Shown piece by piece: positions 8,834-18,971 of a DNA stretch of 64,000 nt; position 1 is the first letter of the stretch, and the number at the start of each line of letters is the position of its first letter. The DNA is taken from assembly GCA_017304655.1 (NCBI GenBank), contig JAFKLY010000003.1:434001-498000 (forward strand). Reading direction: 5' to 3'. Both the position numbers and the translations under genes were made by a program. The stretch is from Sphingomonas sp. Lineage in GTDB: Bacteria; Pseudomonadota; Alphaproteobacteria; Sphingomonadales; Sphingomonadaceae. The notes under the pieces are model-generated. The model was not told the origin of the DNA. It saw only the letters and a list, made by a program, of their open reading frames with translations, and did not search any database.

Positions 8834-9562
8834 TCAGCCGAGGCGACCCTTCTTGACCATCATCGGCGTGAAATTCTCGACCATGAAGGCCTTGCCGAGC
8901 ACCGGATGAGCAAAGCTCATCGGCACTTCATACCGATAGGGCCAGGTCTGGCGCACTTCCTTCTCGGGCAGGATGCGGTCCGGCCCGTCAGGATTTTCGG
9001 GATAGCAGACCACCGCCGGCTGGAGGTGCGCGACCGTATGCGCCCAGCCGGTCTCATAGTCGCCCTGCCATTGCATCATGTAGTCGAGGCGCTTGATCTT
9101 CCAGACGCCATCTTCCTTGACATAGTCATTTTCGTAGATGCCCGACTCCCAGAATTGCTGCGGCACCTCGGCCGGCTTGTCCTGCAGCACATCGTCGTGC
9201 CAGCCACCGGCGAGAATGCCGCGGAACCGCCCCTTCGCCGTCTGGCCGTCGGGCGCGATCGTGATGACGTCCTGCAGCTGGAAATGATCGAGCAGCAGAC
9301 CGTGAATCGGTCCGCGCTTGCCGCCAGTGAACAGATTCTGGAACCACGTTCCATAGAGGCGCATAACGCCTTCATATCCAACATATTCGCCGGAAAGGAA
9401 CACGACGACGCCGTCCTTGGCGAAGAGGCCTGCAACCTCTTCCGGACGGTTGTAGTCGATATAATAGCCATAGGCCCACTGGAGACGCCGGATCGCGTTG
9501 ATGTCCTCCAGCTCCTGCACCTGTTTTTCCAGCCTGGCCAGGCGCGTTTCCACCTCAGACAT
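8834..9562 (-). CDS. NTF2/SnoaL-like protein with N-terminal coiled coil; possible LdpA-type lyase
   Basis: 242 aa. A heptad-like start (ETRLARLEKQVQELEDINAI) leads into a SnoaL_4/NTF2-like fold (IRRLQWAYGYYIDYNRPEEV, LFAKDGVVVF) and a C-terminal extension of about 80 residues after the core (WKIKRLDYMMQWQGDYETGW). This is much longer than ordinary SnoaL proteins. Sphingomonad LdpA, the cofactor-free enzyme that removes formaldehyde from 1,2-diarylpropane-1,3-diols to give lignostilbene, belongs to the NTF2 superfamily and, as I recall, has a similar size. The lignostilbene dioxygenase gene 3 kb away makes that role attractive, but it is inference. A strong GGAGAGAGGAG ribosome site precedes the ATG. 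Confidence 0.65.
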   Translation of the reverse strand: MSEVETRLARLEKQVQELEDINAIRRLQWAYGYYIDYNRPEEVAGLFAKDGVVVFLSGEYVGYEGVMRLYGTWFQNLFTGGKRGPIHGLLLDHFQLQDVITIAPDGQTAKGRFRGILAGGWHDDVLQDKPAEVPQQFWESGIYENDYVKEDGVWKIKRLDYMMQWQGDYETGWAHTVAHLQPAVVCYPENPDGPDRILPEKEVRQTWPYRYEVPMSFAHPVLGKAFMVENFTPMMVKKGRLG

Positions 9563-9636
9563 TCTCGACTCCTCTCTCCTGATTTGTAAGGATGGCTAAC
9601 AAAGCAAAGACACCGAAGCGAGAGGAAAAAGTCATC

Positions 9637-10560
9637 ATGGCTGCAAGGGACTGGACCGGGAAAGTCGCCTTCATCACGGGCGCGGGTACCGGTATCGGCT
9701 TCGGCATCGCGCGCGCGTTCAGCAATGCTGGGATGCGCCTTGCCCTCTCCTACCGCAATGAGGATCAGCGCGCACGCTGCACCGCCTGGTTCGAGGAACG
9801 CGGCCGAGAGGCGCCCTTGTGGATCAAGCTCGACGTCACCGACCGAGCAGCTTTTGCGGCGGCGGCAGACACGGTCGTCGACCATTTCGGTGCCTGCCAT
9901 GTGCTGGTGAACAATGCCGGCGTCAGCGTCTTCGGCCCCACGGATGAAGCAAGCTATGCCGACTATGACTGGATCATGGGTGTCAATTTCGGCGGTGTGG
10001 TGAACGGCCTCGTCTCCTTCCTGCCGAAAATCAAGGCGAGCGGCGCGGGCGGCCATGTCGTCAATGTCGCCAGCATGGCGGCCTATCTCTCCGGCCCGCA
10101 GGCGGGGATCTACACGGCCAGCAAGTTCGCCGTGCGCGGCCTCACGGAATCGCTGCGCTACAATCTGGTGCCTTATGGCATCGGCGTGTCGCTGGTCTGC
10201 CCGGCGCTGGTGGCGACCGATGCGGGCTTGAGCGCGCTCAAGCGCCCCGAGCGGTTCGAGGGCAGCGGCTTCGCACCCGTCGACGAGGCGGAACTGCGCA
10301 AGTTCGCGACCGCCTTCCGGAACGGCATGGACCCGCTGGAAGCCGGCGAGAAAATCCTGCGCGGCATGAGCGAAAATCGCGGCTTGATCTTCACGCACCC
10401 GGAATTTGCCGAGGACTTCAAGGATATCTACGAGACCAGCCTTGCCGCGCTACCGGACGAGGTTGCGCCACCCGAGCGACTGGAAGTCGAGCGAATGCGC
10501 CGCGCCGCCAACAAGGCGGCCCTTGAAGGCGCAAAGATTTCGATCAACGATCTGACCTGA
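9637..10560 (+). CDS. Short-chain dehydrogenase/reductase
   Basis: 307 aa. A classical SDR with the NAD(P)-binding TGAGTGIG near residue 13, the structural NNAG, the catalytic serine in NVASM and YTASK. The C-terminus is about 50 residues longer than in a typical 250-aa SDR. The ATG chosen follows GAGAGGAAAAAG; an in-frame ATG 45 bp upstream is less likely because its ribosome site would be too close. It is divergent from the NTF2-like gene and leads toward the esterase. It may oxidise or reduce a side-chain alcohol or ketone of a lignin dimer, as LigD/LigL-type SDRs do, but nothing in the sequence fixes the substrate. Confidence 0.85.
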   Translation: MAARDWTGKVAFITGAGTGIGFGIARAFSNAGMRLALSYRNEDQRARCTAWFEERGREAPLWIKLDVTDRAAFAAAADTVVDHFGACHVLVNNAGVSVFGPTDEASYADYDWIMGVNFGGVVNGLVSFLPKIKASGAGGHVVNVASMAAYLSGPQAGIYTASKFAVRGLTESLRYNLVPYGIGVSLVCPALVATDAGLSALKRPERFEGSGFAPVDEAELRKFATAFRNGMDPLEAGEKILRGMSENRGLIFTHPEFAEDFKDIYETSLAALPDEVAPPERLEVERMRRAANKAALEGAKISINDLT

Positions 10561-10622
10561 TCGACATAAGGTTTGCGACCGCCCGGCCACCAGCACACAA
10601 CTGACGTCAAGGAGAGATACCC

Positions 10623-12197
10623 ATGTTCAAGCGCGTGATCGCCCTCACCGGGGCCATGCTGGCCAGCACCGCCGGCGCCCAGACCACGACCGGTCAGGCG
10701 CCGGTCATGCCCAATGCCGATCAGCGCTGTGCCGCCATGGCCGCCGGCGCGTTCGGCAAGACCGTGAAGATCACGAGCGCCACGCATGTAGCCGCCTCTG
10801 CCGGCCAGCCGGCGAGCGCAGTCGAGCCCGCCTCCGGCCCTCTGCCCGCCCATTGCCGCGTCGAGGGGATCATCAACGAGCGCAAGGGGGCCGGCGGCAA
10901 GACCTATGGCATCGGGTTCGCCATTGCCTTGCCGGATGCCTGGAACGGCCGTTTTCTGCTTCAAGGCGGCGGCGGCCTCAATGGCAGCGTCCGCCCGCCC
11001 ATCGGCCCGGTCGCCGCAGGCAGCCAGCCGGCACTGTCGCGCGGCTTCGCCGTCATCAGCCATGACAGCGGCCATCAGGGCGCCGTGTTCGACAACAGCT
11101 TCATGGCCGATCAGCGCGCAAGCCTCGATTTTTCGGAAACAGCCGTGCTCACCGTGGCGATGCTCGGCAAGGAGATCACCACGGCTTATTATGGCCAGGC
11201 CATTGGTCATAGCTACATGACCGGTTGTTCAACCGGCGGTCGCGAAGGCATGCTTGCCTCGCAGCGTTACCCGGAACTGTTCGACGGCATCATCATCGGC
11301 GCGCCGGCCATGCGCACCGGCGATTCCAACCTCGGCATCGAATATACGCAGGTGCTGTTCAACCAGGCTGCGCCCAAGGGGCCGGACGGCAAGCCGATCA
11401 TGAGCCAGGTACTGACGGACGCCGATCGCAAGATCATCCTCAATGGCATCCTCAACCAGTGCGATGCGCTGGACGGCCTTAAGGACGGCATGATCGAAAA
11501 TGTCGCGCAATGCCGTTTCCAGCCGCAAAAGCTCCAGTGCACCGGCGCCAAGGCGGATGGATGCCTGAGCGCCGGTCAGGTCGAAGCGCTGGAGAAAGGA
11601 CTCGCCGGGCCGAAGGACAAGGCCGGCTACGCCATCTACGCGCCGGTCCAGCCGGATACGGGCCTTGTGTCGACACCCGTCGGTTACCTGCCCACCGGCG
11701 CGCCCGGCCCCTTCGGTCCGCCGACGACCGCGACCGAGATCGACCTGGATGCGCGTATTCACGGCATTCGCAGCGACGCCGGCCAACGGCTCACCGACAC
11801 CAATTACTGGACCAAGCTCAACACCTATCTCGACCGGGGTGGCAAGCTCATCTTCTTCCATGGCGTGTCGGACTTCTGGTTCTCGCCGCTCGCCACCTGG
11901 GACTATTATGAGCGGGCAGCCAAGGCCAACGGCGCAGCCTTCACCGATGCCAGCCGCTTCTACATGGTGCCGGGCATGCTCCATTGCCGCGGCGGCAACA
12001 GCTTCGATCAGTTCGACATGCTGAGCGCGCTGGTCGACTGGGTTGAAAAGGGCAAGGCACCGGAAGCGATCACCGCCAGTCGCACGCAGCCCAAGCCGGC
12101 CGAGCGCCCGCTTTGCCCTTATCCCGCCTTTGCAAAATATGCGGGCGGCAACGCTGCGAAAGCAGCCAGCTTCTCCTGCACCAGCCCGACACCGTAA
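10623..12197 (+). CDS. Secreted tannase/feruloyl esterase family hydrolase
   Basis: 524 aa with a signal peptide ending near AGAQ (residue 20). The family CS-D-HC arrangement is intact: Cys202-Ser203 in GCSTGG, Asp417 in HGVSDFWFSP and His454-Cys455 in MLHCRGG. The two cysteines are expected to form the disulfide that joins the catalytic Ser and His. Such enzymes hydrolyse esters of aromatic acids (gallate, ferulate, p-coumarate, or MHET-like esters). The export signal places it in the periplasm or outside. With ferBA and ligABC in the same window, releasing hydroxycinnamates from plant cell wall esters is a sensible role. AAGGAGAG precedes the ATG. Confidence 0.88.
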   Translation: MFKRVIALTGAMLASTAGAQTTTGQAPVMPNADQRCAAMAAGAFGKTVKITSATHVAASAGQPASAVEPASGPLPAHCRVEGIINERKGAGGKTYGIGFAIALPDAWNGRFLLQGGGGLNGSVRPPIGPVAAGSQPALSRGFAVISHDSGHQGAVFDNSFMADQRASLDFSETAVLTVAMLGKEITTAYYGQAIGHSYMTGCSTGGREGMLASQRYPELFDGIIIGAPAMRTGDSNLGIEYTQVLFNQAAPKGPDGKPIMSQVLTDADRKIILNGILNQCDALDGLKDGMIENVAQCRFQPQKLQCTGAKADGCLSAGQVEALEKGLAGPKDKAGYAIYAPVQPDTGLVSTPVGYLPTGAPGPFGPPTTATEIDLDARIHGIRSDAGQRLTDTNYWTKLNTYLDRGGKLIFFHGVSDFWFSPLATWDYYERAAKANGAAFTDASRFYMVPGMLHCRGGNSFDQFDMLSALVDWVEKGKAPEAITASRTQPKPAERPLCPYPAFAKYAGGNAAKAASFSCTSPTP

Positions 12198-12257
12198 GCC
12201 GGACGGGAGCGCGCGAGCAACGGCGGCTCGCGCGCTTCCAAATCCATAGCCTTTGCC

Positions 12258-13736
12258 TCAGCCGGCTTTCGCTGCCTGATAGTCCGCCATCGGCACCCAC
12301 CAGCCGTGCACTTGCGGGCGCAGGCGCGTGGGCACCGGCACCTTGGCGACCGGACCGGCAGGCAGATCGCCCGCATTCCAGATCCAGATGGCGTGTGCGA
12401 ACTGATTTGGCGCGGTCTCGTGGTCGACGATCGAGACCAGCCAGCCCTCATGCCCCGGCTCGCTCGCAACGACGTGCACCGTCTCGCTCATGCCGTGGGC
12501 CGGCGGAAGATTGTAGCCGGAGATCGCGCCGGTGACGAAATCCTTGCGCAGCAGCGCCGAGAACATCGCGCCGACTACGCCGCCCATGACCGGCGGCCCC
12601 ATCGGCTGCGGGTTCATCGAGCAATACCAGCCGCGCTGATAGGGCCGGCCCTCATCCGCCTTGGCAATGCGCGGCATATCGCCCGGAGGCCCCAGCATCT
12701 CGACCGAGACTTCATCGCTCGTGCCATTCAGGTCGATGGTCCAGCGCTGGAAACCGCCGCCGAGCGCCTGTGGCGGCACGTTGATGCCGCTGTCCGCCTG
12801 GATGAACGGAAAGGCGATCGTATCCGTGGCGTGATGATCGAAATGGATGCGCCCTTCGCCATCCTCGAAGGCATTCATGTAATGGAAGCTGGAAACCCCC
12901 TTGGGTCCCCGGAACCAGCGCATTTCCGACACATCGCCATAACGCGGCATGATCGCGATGAGATTGTCCATATCCTGGTGATGCACCCAGTGCGGTCCGC
13001 CCGCCTTCAGCCGCTCGAGGTCCGCCGTGGTCGGCTGGAGCGGGAAGATCGCGTAGTTCTTCGTGATCACGAAATCATGCAGCATCGAGCAATGCGGCAC
13101 GTCGAACCACTGCTCGCGCACCATCTTGCCGGCGCTGTCCGTGTACCAATAGGCCATGGTCGGCTCGCACAGGCCGGACGCCTCATAGCCGAAGACGAAC
13201 ATCTCCTGCGTCTCGGGATCGACGCGAACATGCGCGGTCATGGTCTTGGAGCGCAGCGTGCCGCCGAAATCATATTCGCCGATCGTCTCGAGCGTGTGGG
13301 GATCGACGAGCGTGCCCGGCCCGTCCTCCTTGGTCATGATCAGGCGGCCGGCATGCCAGACCGGCGTGGTATTGGAGACGGTGCGCTCCACGCCCGCGAC
13401 CTGCGGCTTGTCCGTGAAGGGATTGCGATAGCGCCCGAACAGTCGCTCGCCTGCCGCCTTCTCCGCCTTGTAGCGAGCAGTCTCGACATATTTGATGTCA
13501 TAATCGACCGTGCCGTTCGCATTGAACAAGATGCGGCAGACCATGCCATCGTCGGAGAGTGCCGTGTCCGGCAGCATGAACGGTGGGAACTGAGGGTCCG
13601 GCACCGCGCGAAAGAAGGCGCCGACGACATCGGCGGGAATTTTTCCCTCGCTTGCCGTCAGCCCCTTGATCGAGACTTCCTGACCGATCGGCATGTTGAG
13701 GCCTGACCAGTCGGGCGTCGCAGGAAATGGCATCAT
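12258..13736 (-). CDS. lsdA: Lignostilbene-alpha,beta-dioxygenase (carotenoid cleavage oxygenase family)
   Basis: 492 aa. The four iron ligands are visible at His169 (TAHVRVDP), His220 (MLHDFVIT), His285 (SFHYMN) and His477 (VHGWWVP). Tyr103 and Lys136 sit where the lignostilbene dioxygenase LsdA of Sphingomonas TMY1009 has Tyr101 and Lys134, which bind the phenolic hydroxyl of the substrate; the constant offset of two also applies to His169 and His220 against the LsdA ligands as I recall them. The enzyme splits the double bond of 4-hydroxystilbenes to two aldehydes such as vanillin. It is the last gene of ligK-ligU-ligI-lsdA, matching SYK-6 order. A GGAGAGA ribosome site precedes a double ATG; the second ATG is equally possible. 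Confidence 0.85.
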   Translation of the reverse strand: MMPFPATPDWSGLNMPIGQEVSIKGLTASEGKIPADVVGAFFRAVPDPQFPPFMLPDTALSDDGMVCRILFNANGTVDYDIKYVETARYKAEKAAGERLFGRYRNPFTDKPQVAGVERTVSNTTPVWHAGRLIMTKEDGPGTLVDPHTLETIGEYDFGGTLRSKTMTAHVRVDPETQEMFVFGYEASGLCEPTMAYWYTDSAGKMVREQWFDVPHCSMLHDFVITKNYAIFPLQPTTADLERLKAGGPHWVHHQDMDNLIAIMPRYGDVSEMRWFRGPKGVSSFHYMNAFEDGEGRIHFDHHATDTIAFPFIQADSGINVPPQALGGGFQRWTIDLNGTSDEVSVEMLGPPGDMPRIAKADEGRPYQRGWYCSMNPQPMGPPVMGGVVGAMFSALLRKDFVTGAISGYNLPPAHGMSETVHVVASEPGHEGWLVSIVDHETAPNQFAHAIWIWNAGDLPAGPVAKVPVPTRLRPQVHGWWVPMADYQAAKAG

Positions 13737-13785
13737 TCTCTCCAAGCTGTTGTGGCGACAATCTGCCGCCAGCAGCCCGGCAAGG

Positions 13786-14782
<997 letters not shown>

Positions 14783-14808
14783 TTCTTTTAATCGGTTCCA
14801 CCTGCGGT

Positions 14809-15864
14809 TCAGCCAAATACCACGCCGTCCATCAGCTTGCGGGCCGTGCGCAGCATGCCGGCCTCGATCGGCTGGCCCGCGCCGTCCACGGTGACGACGC
14901 ATTCGGTGACGCCGGTGGGATGCTCGACGCCCAGCGTCTTCGTCGCGCCTTCAGGCACGACGGCCACGGAGGCGGCCGGCGATCCCTCGATGAGGCAGGC
15001 CGTCGCCACGCTCACTGCGCCGAGCACGCCGATGGAGGCATGGACGCGATGCGGAATGAGCGAGCGCACTGCAATCGCCCCGCCTTCCTTCGGCGGCGCG
15101 ACGAGCATCATCTTGGGGACGGACTTTTCGGTCACGTCGCCCAGGTTCATCATCGCACCGACCTTGAGGCGGATCGCCTCGACCTTGGCCTTCATCTCGG
15201 CATTGGCGTCGAGCGTATCGCGATCCTCATAGCCGGTCACGCCGACATCGCTGGCGAGCATGACGACGCAGGGCATCCCATTGTCGATCATCGTCACCGG
15301 CACGCCGTCGATCACGTCGACGCCATTGCCGGTGGGCAGCAGCGCGCCGCAGGAAGAACCGGCGGTATCGCGGAAGGCGAGCGGGATCGGCGCAGCCGTG
15401 CCGGGCACGCCGCTGATCGACGCGTCGCCATCGTAGCGCACCGTGCCGCCCGGCGTCTGCACCGTGGCGACGGCGACCTGGCCGGTATTCTCCATGAAGA
15501 TCGCCACGCGGGTCTCGTCCCCCGTCGGCTTCACCAGCCCGCGCTCGATGGCGAAGGGACCGATGCCGGCGAGGATATTACCGCAATTCTGCGCATCGGT
15601 AACGATCGCCTGATCGACGAAGACCTGCAGGAACAGATAATCGACATCGACGCCCTCACGGCTGGACTTCTTCACCACGCCGACCTTGCTGGTGAGGGGA
15701 TCAGCGCCGCCCATCCCATCGATCTGGCGCGGATCGGGCGAGCCCATCACGCGCAGAAGGAAGGCATCGCGCGCGGCGGTGTCGGCAGGCAGGTCCTCGG
15801 CCAGGAAATAGCCGCCCTTGGACGTGCCGCCGCGCATCCACATGCAGGGAGCGGAATAGGTCAT
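14809..15864 (-). CDS. ligU: 4-Oxalomesaconate tautomerase (1,3-allylic isomerase, PrpF family)
   Basis: 351 aa. LigU isomerises (4E)-oxalomesaconate to (3Z)-2-keto-4-carboxy-3-hexenedioate, the form hydrated by LigJ. PrpF/diaminopimelate epimerase-fold signatures include MWMRGGTSKGGYF at the start, IDGMGGADPLTSK, NCGNILAGIG and the second-half MIDNGMPCVV. Lys60 and Cys94 are the probable proton-transfer pair; LigU of SYK-6 uses Lys66 and Cys100 as I recall, the same spacing. An in-frame GTG lies 9 bp upstream, but GGAGTGA spans it and sits at proper spacing from the ATG chosen. The gene is enclosed between two REP-like elements. Confidence 0.93.
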   Translation of the reverse strand: MTYSAPCMWMRGGTSKGGYFLAEDLPADTAARDAFLLRVMGSPDPRQIDGMGGADPLTSKVGVVKKSSREGVDVDYLFLQVFVDQAIVTDAQNCGNILAGIGPFAIERGLVKPTGDETRVAIFMENTGQVAVATVQTPGGTVRYDGDASISGVPGTAAPIPLAFRDTAGSSCGALLPTGNGVDVIDGVPVTMIDNGMPCVVMLASDVGVTGYEDRDTLDANAEMKAKVEAIRLKVGAMMNLGDVTEKSVPKMMLVAPPKEGGAIAVRSLIPHRVHASIGVLGAVSVATACLIEGSPAASVAVVPEGATKTLGVEHPTGVTECVVTVDGAGQPIEAGMLRTARKLMDGVVFG

Positions 15865-15874
15865 GATGTTCACT

Positions 15875-15969
15875 CCGTTCGGGCTGAGCTTGTCGAAGCC
15901 CTGCCCTTCTGCCCGATTTTACCAAGCCCCAAAAGAAGAACGGCCCTTCGACAAGCTCAGGGCGAACGG
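15875..15969. repeat. REP-like inverted repeat between ligU and ligK
   Basis: A second copy of the sphingomonad repeat, with arms at 15875-15903 and 15941-15969 that pair over most of 29 bases around a 37-base centre. The left arm ends at the ligU ribosome site in the same way as the copy upstream of ligI. Confidence 0.8.
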
Positions 15970-15990
15970 TTTCTGGAGCCCGGGGTGCCC

Positions 15991-16741
<751 letters not shown>

Positions 16742-16827
16742 AACGCTGCGGCTCATCCACCCGCCTACGCGCGCGAGGCAAGAGGGAACTTTGCGCCGAC
16801 CATAAGCTCCTGCTAAGTCTCCACGGC

Positions 16828-18087
16828 ATGACCTCTCCCGCATCCCTGCTCTGGTCGTTCAACCTGCGCCATCTGGCTGCGGTGGCTGCCGTGGTCAGCC
16901 GCGGCAGCGTCTCTGCCGCCGCCAGTGCCGTCCACCTGACGCAGCCTGCCGTCACGCAGGCCATTGCGCGGGTCGAGGCGCTGCTCGGCCTTCAGCTGTT
17001 CGAGCGGCGCACGGACGGCATGACACCCCTGCCCGCCGCCAAGGCCCTGGCCCGGCGCATCGAGCATGGGCTGGATCTCATCGGCTCCCGCCGCGTGACG
17101 ATGGCGCAAATGCGCGCGTTCCTCGCGGTCGCCGATCATGGCAGCTATGCCGCAGCCGCGACCCAGACCGGCCTGTCCCAGCCAACGCTGCATCGCGCGC
17201 TGGGCGATCTTGCGCTCATCCTGCGCCGCACGCTTGTGGAGCGGCGCGGGCGCGGCATTGCGCTCACCGAGCCGGGCAAGCGCACCGCGCGCACCCTGCG
17301 CCTCGCCCGTGCCGAGCTGGAGGCGGGCCTTGCCGAAGCCCTGAGCGAGACACAAGGCGGCCCGGCGCGCATCATCATCGGCGCCATGCCGCTCTCCCGC
17401 GCCCGCGTGCTGCCGCGCGCGCTGGCCCGGTTCAACGCAGCCCATTCCAATGTCGAGATCATCATCGTCGAAGGCTCGCACAGCGAGCTGGCCGAGCCGC
17501 TGCGCGACGGCAGCATCGACTTCATGATCGGCGCCGTGCGCGAGCCGCCGCCCGGTCCTGATCTGGCCCAGCGCGCTCTGTTCAGCGACCGGGTGATTGC
17601 CCTCGCCCGCGCGGGTCATCCGCTGGCGGCGCTTGTCGGCGATCCGCATGCCCCGACCCTGCCGCCCATCGAGCAACTCGCTCGCCACCCCTGGATTCTT
17701 CCGGCGTCCGGCGCGCCGCTGCGGGCGGGCTTCGAGGCCATGTTCCGCGCCGCCGGTCTGGCTCCGCCGATCGTGCCGATCGAGTGCGGCTCGGTGATGA
17801 TGATCCGGGAGATCCTGATGCAGACCGATTTCCTGACCCTGCTGTCTCCGGATCAGGTCTCGGTCGAGCGGCAGGCGGGCTGGCTGGTGTCGCTGGGCGA
17901 GCCACCCGGCCACTTCGAGCGGACCATCGGCATCACCACGCGGGCACAGTGGCGCCCCTCGCCCGCGCAAGCCGCATTCATCGCTGTTCTGGAGAAGGCT
18001 GCGACCGAACCATTCGCTTCACCTTATGGCGTCGCGCGTGATCAAATTTGCGGTTCGCCTGCGCTCGCGTCAAAAGCCCCGGCATGA
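16828..18087 (+). CDS. ligR: LysR-family regulator with two tandem HTH domains, probable lig regulator
   Basis: 419 aa, about 110 longer than a normal LysR protein. Two LysR-type winged helix-turn-helix domains lie in a row: residues about 11-70 (FNLRHLAAVAAVVSRGS, LTQPAVTQAIARVEALLG, LFERRTDGM) and about 92-155 (VTMAQMRAFLAVADHGS, LSQPTLHRALGDL, LVERRGRGIALTEPG). The ligand-binding domain follows from about residue 170. Divergent from ligK and overlapping the next gene (ATGA), it is placed to control both arms of the lig cluster, as LigR does in SYK-6. The symbol is by position and family. The ligand is probably protocatechuate or gallate-type. Confidence 0.8.
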   Translation: MTSPASLLWSFNLRHLAAVAAVVSRGSVSAAASAVHLTQPAVTQAIARVEALLGLQLFERRTDGMTPLPAAKALARRIEHGLDLIGSRRVTMAQMRAFLAVADHGSYAAAATQTGLSQPTLHRALGDLALILRRTLVERRGRGIALTEPGKRTARTLRLARAELEAGLAEALSETQGGPARIIIGAMPLSRARVLPRALARFNAAHSNVEIIIVEGSHSELAEPLRDGSIDFMIGAVREPPPGPDLAQRALFSDRVIALARAGHPLAALVGDPHAPTLPPIEQLARHPWILPASGAPLRAGFEAMFRAAGLAPPIVPIECGSVMMIREILMQTDFLTLLSPDQVSVERQAGWLVSLGEPPGHFERTIGITTRAQWRPSPAQAAFIAVLEKAATEPFASPYGVARDQICGSPALASKAPA

Positions 18088-18971
18088 GCAGGAGGATTGC
18101 CCTGATCGGCTTCGGCGAGGCCGGCCGTACCTTTGCGGGTGCTGGCGGCTGGCGTGATGCCGCGCGCGTTTTCGACATCAAGACGCAGGATGAAGCCAGC
18201 GCGGGCGCGATGCGCGCGGCCTATGCGGCAGCCGGCGTGGACGGACGCGAGACGCTGGCCGAAGCGCTCGACGGCGCGGAGGTCATCCTCAGTCTCGTAA
18301 CCGCAGACCAAACCCCCGCAGCGGCCCAGGCCGCAGCACAAGTCCTGCCGACGGGCGCCCTGTTCTGCGATCTCAACAGCGTCTCTCCCGGCGCCAAGCA
18401 GCGCAACGCCGCCGTTATCGAGGCGGCGGGCGGGCGTTATGTCGACGTCGCTGTCATGTCCCCCGTGCAGCCCGCCGCACTGTCGGCCCCGCTGCTGGTG
18501 AGCGGCCCCCATGCGCAGAATGGTGCGGACATGCTGCGCAGCATCGGCTTCACGAAAGTCACCGTCTGCGGCGACCGGATCGGCGCAGCAAGTGCGACCA
18601 AGATGGTCCGCTCGGTCATGGTCAAGGGTATCGAGGCGCTGACCGCGGAAATGCTGCTCGCGGCGCAGGCGGCCGGCGTGACCGATGCGGTGCTGGCCTC
18701 GCTCGGCGGGGACTCGCCGCAGAAGGCGGATTATAATCTCGACCGGATGCTGGCGCACGGCACGCGCCGCGCCGCCGAGATGGAGGAAGTAGTGGCGACC
18801 CTCACCGAGCTCGGCATCGAGCCGCTGATGACGCGCGGCACGGTGGTGCGGCAGCGGGCGCTGGGGACCATTTTGCAGGGCACGGACATGCCGGACGGGC
18901 TGGCCGCCAAACTCGCCCTGATCGACGAGAACAAGACCGAGACGATGCAAGGAAAGGCTGACGCCGCATGA
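18084..18971 (+). CDS. NAD(P)-dependent dehydrogenase of the 6-phosphogluconate/3-hydroxyisobutyrate superfamily (DUF1932)
   Basis: 295 aa. The N-terminal Rossmann fold begins IALIGFGEAG, with a SLVTADQTP turn and CDLNSVSPGAKQ, the place of the beta-hydroxyacid dehydrogenase substrate loop. The catalytic lysine region is KMVRSVMVKGIEAL near residue 174, and the C-terminal helical half matches DUF1932. The ATG overlaps the regulator's stop, and its own stop overlaps the ligJ start (ATGA both times), so it belongs to the same transcript as ligJABC. No step of the known 4,5-cleavage pathway needs it. It may reduce or oxidise a pathway oxo- or hydroxy-acid; the actual substrate is unknown. Confidence 0.8.
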   Translation: MSRRIALIGFGEAGRTFAGAGGWRDAARVFDIKTQDEASAGAMRAAYAAAGVDGRETLAEALDGAEVILSLVTADQTPAAAQAAAQVLPTGALFCDLNSVSPGAKQRNAAVIEAAGGRYVDVAVMSPVQPAALSAPLLVSGPHAQNGADMLRSIGFTKVTVCGDRIGAASATKMVRSVMVKGIEALTAEMLLAAQAAGVTDAVLASLGGDSPQKADYNLDRMLAHGTRRAAEMEEVVATLTELGIEPLMTRGTVVRQRALGTILQGTDMPDGLAAKLALIDENKTETMQGKADAA

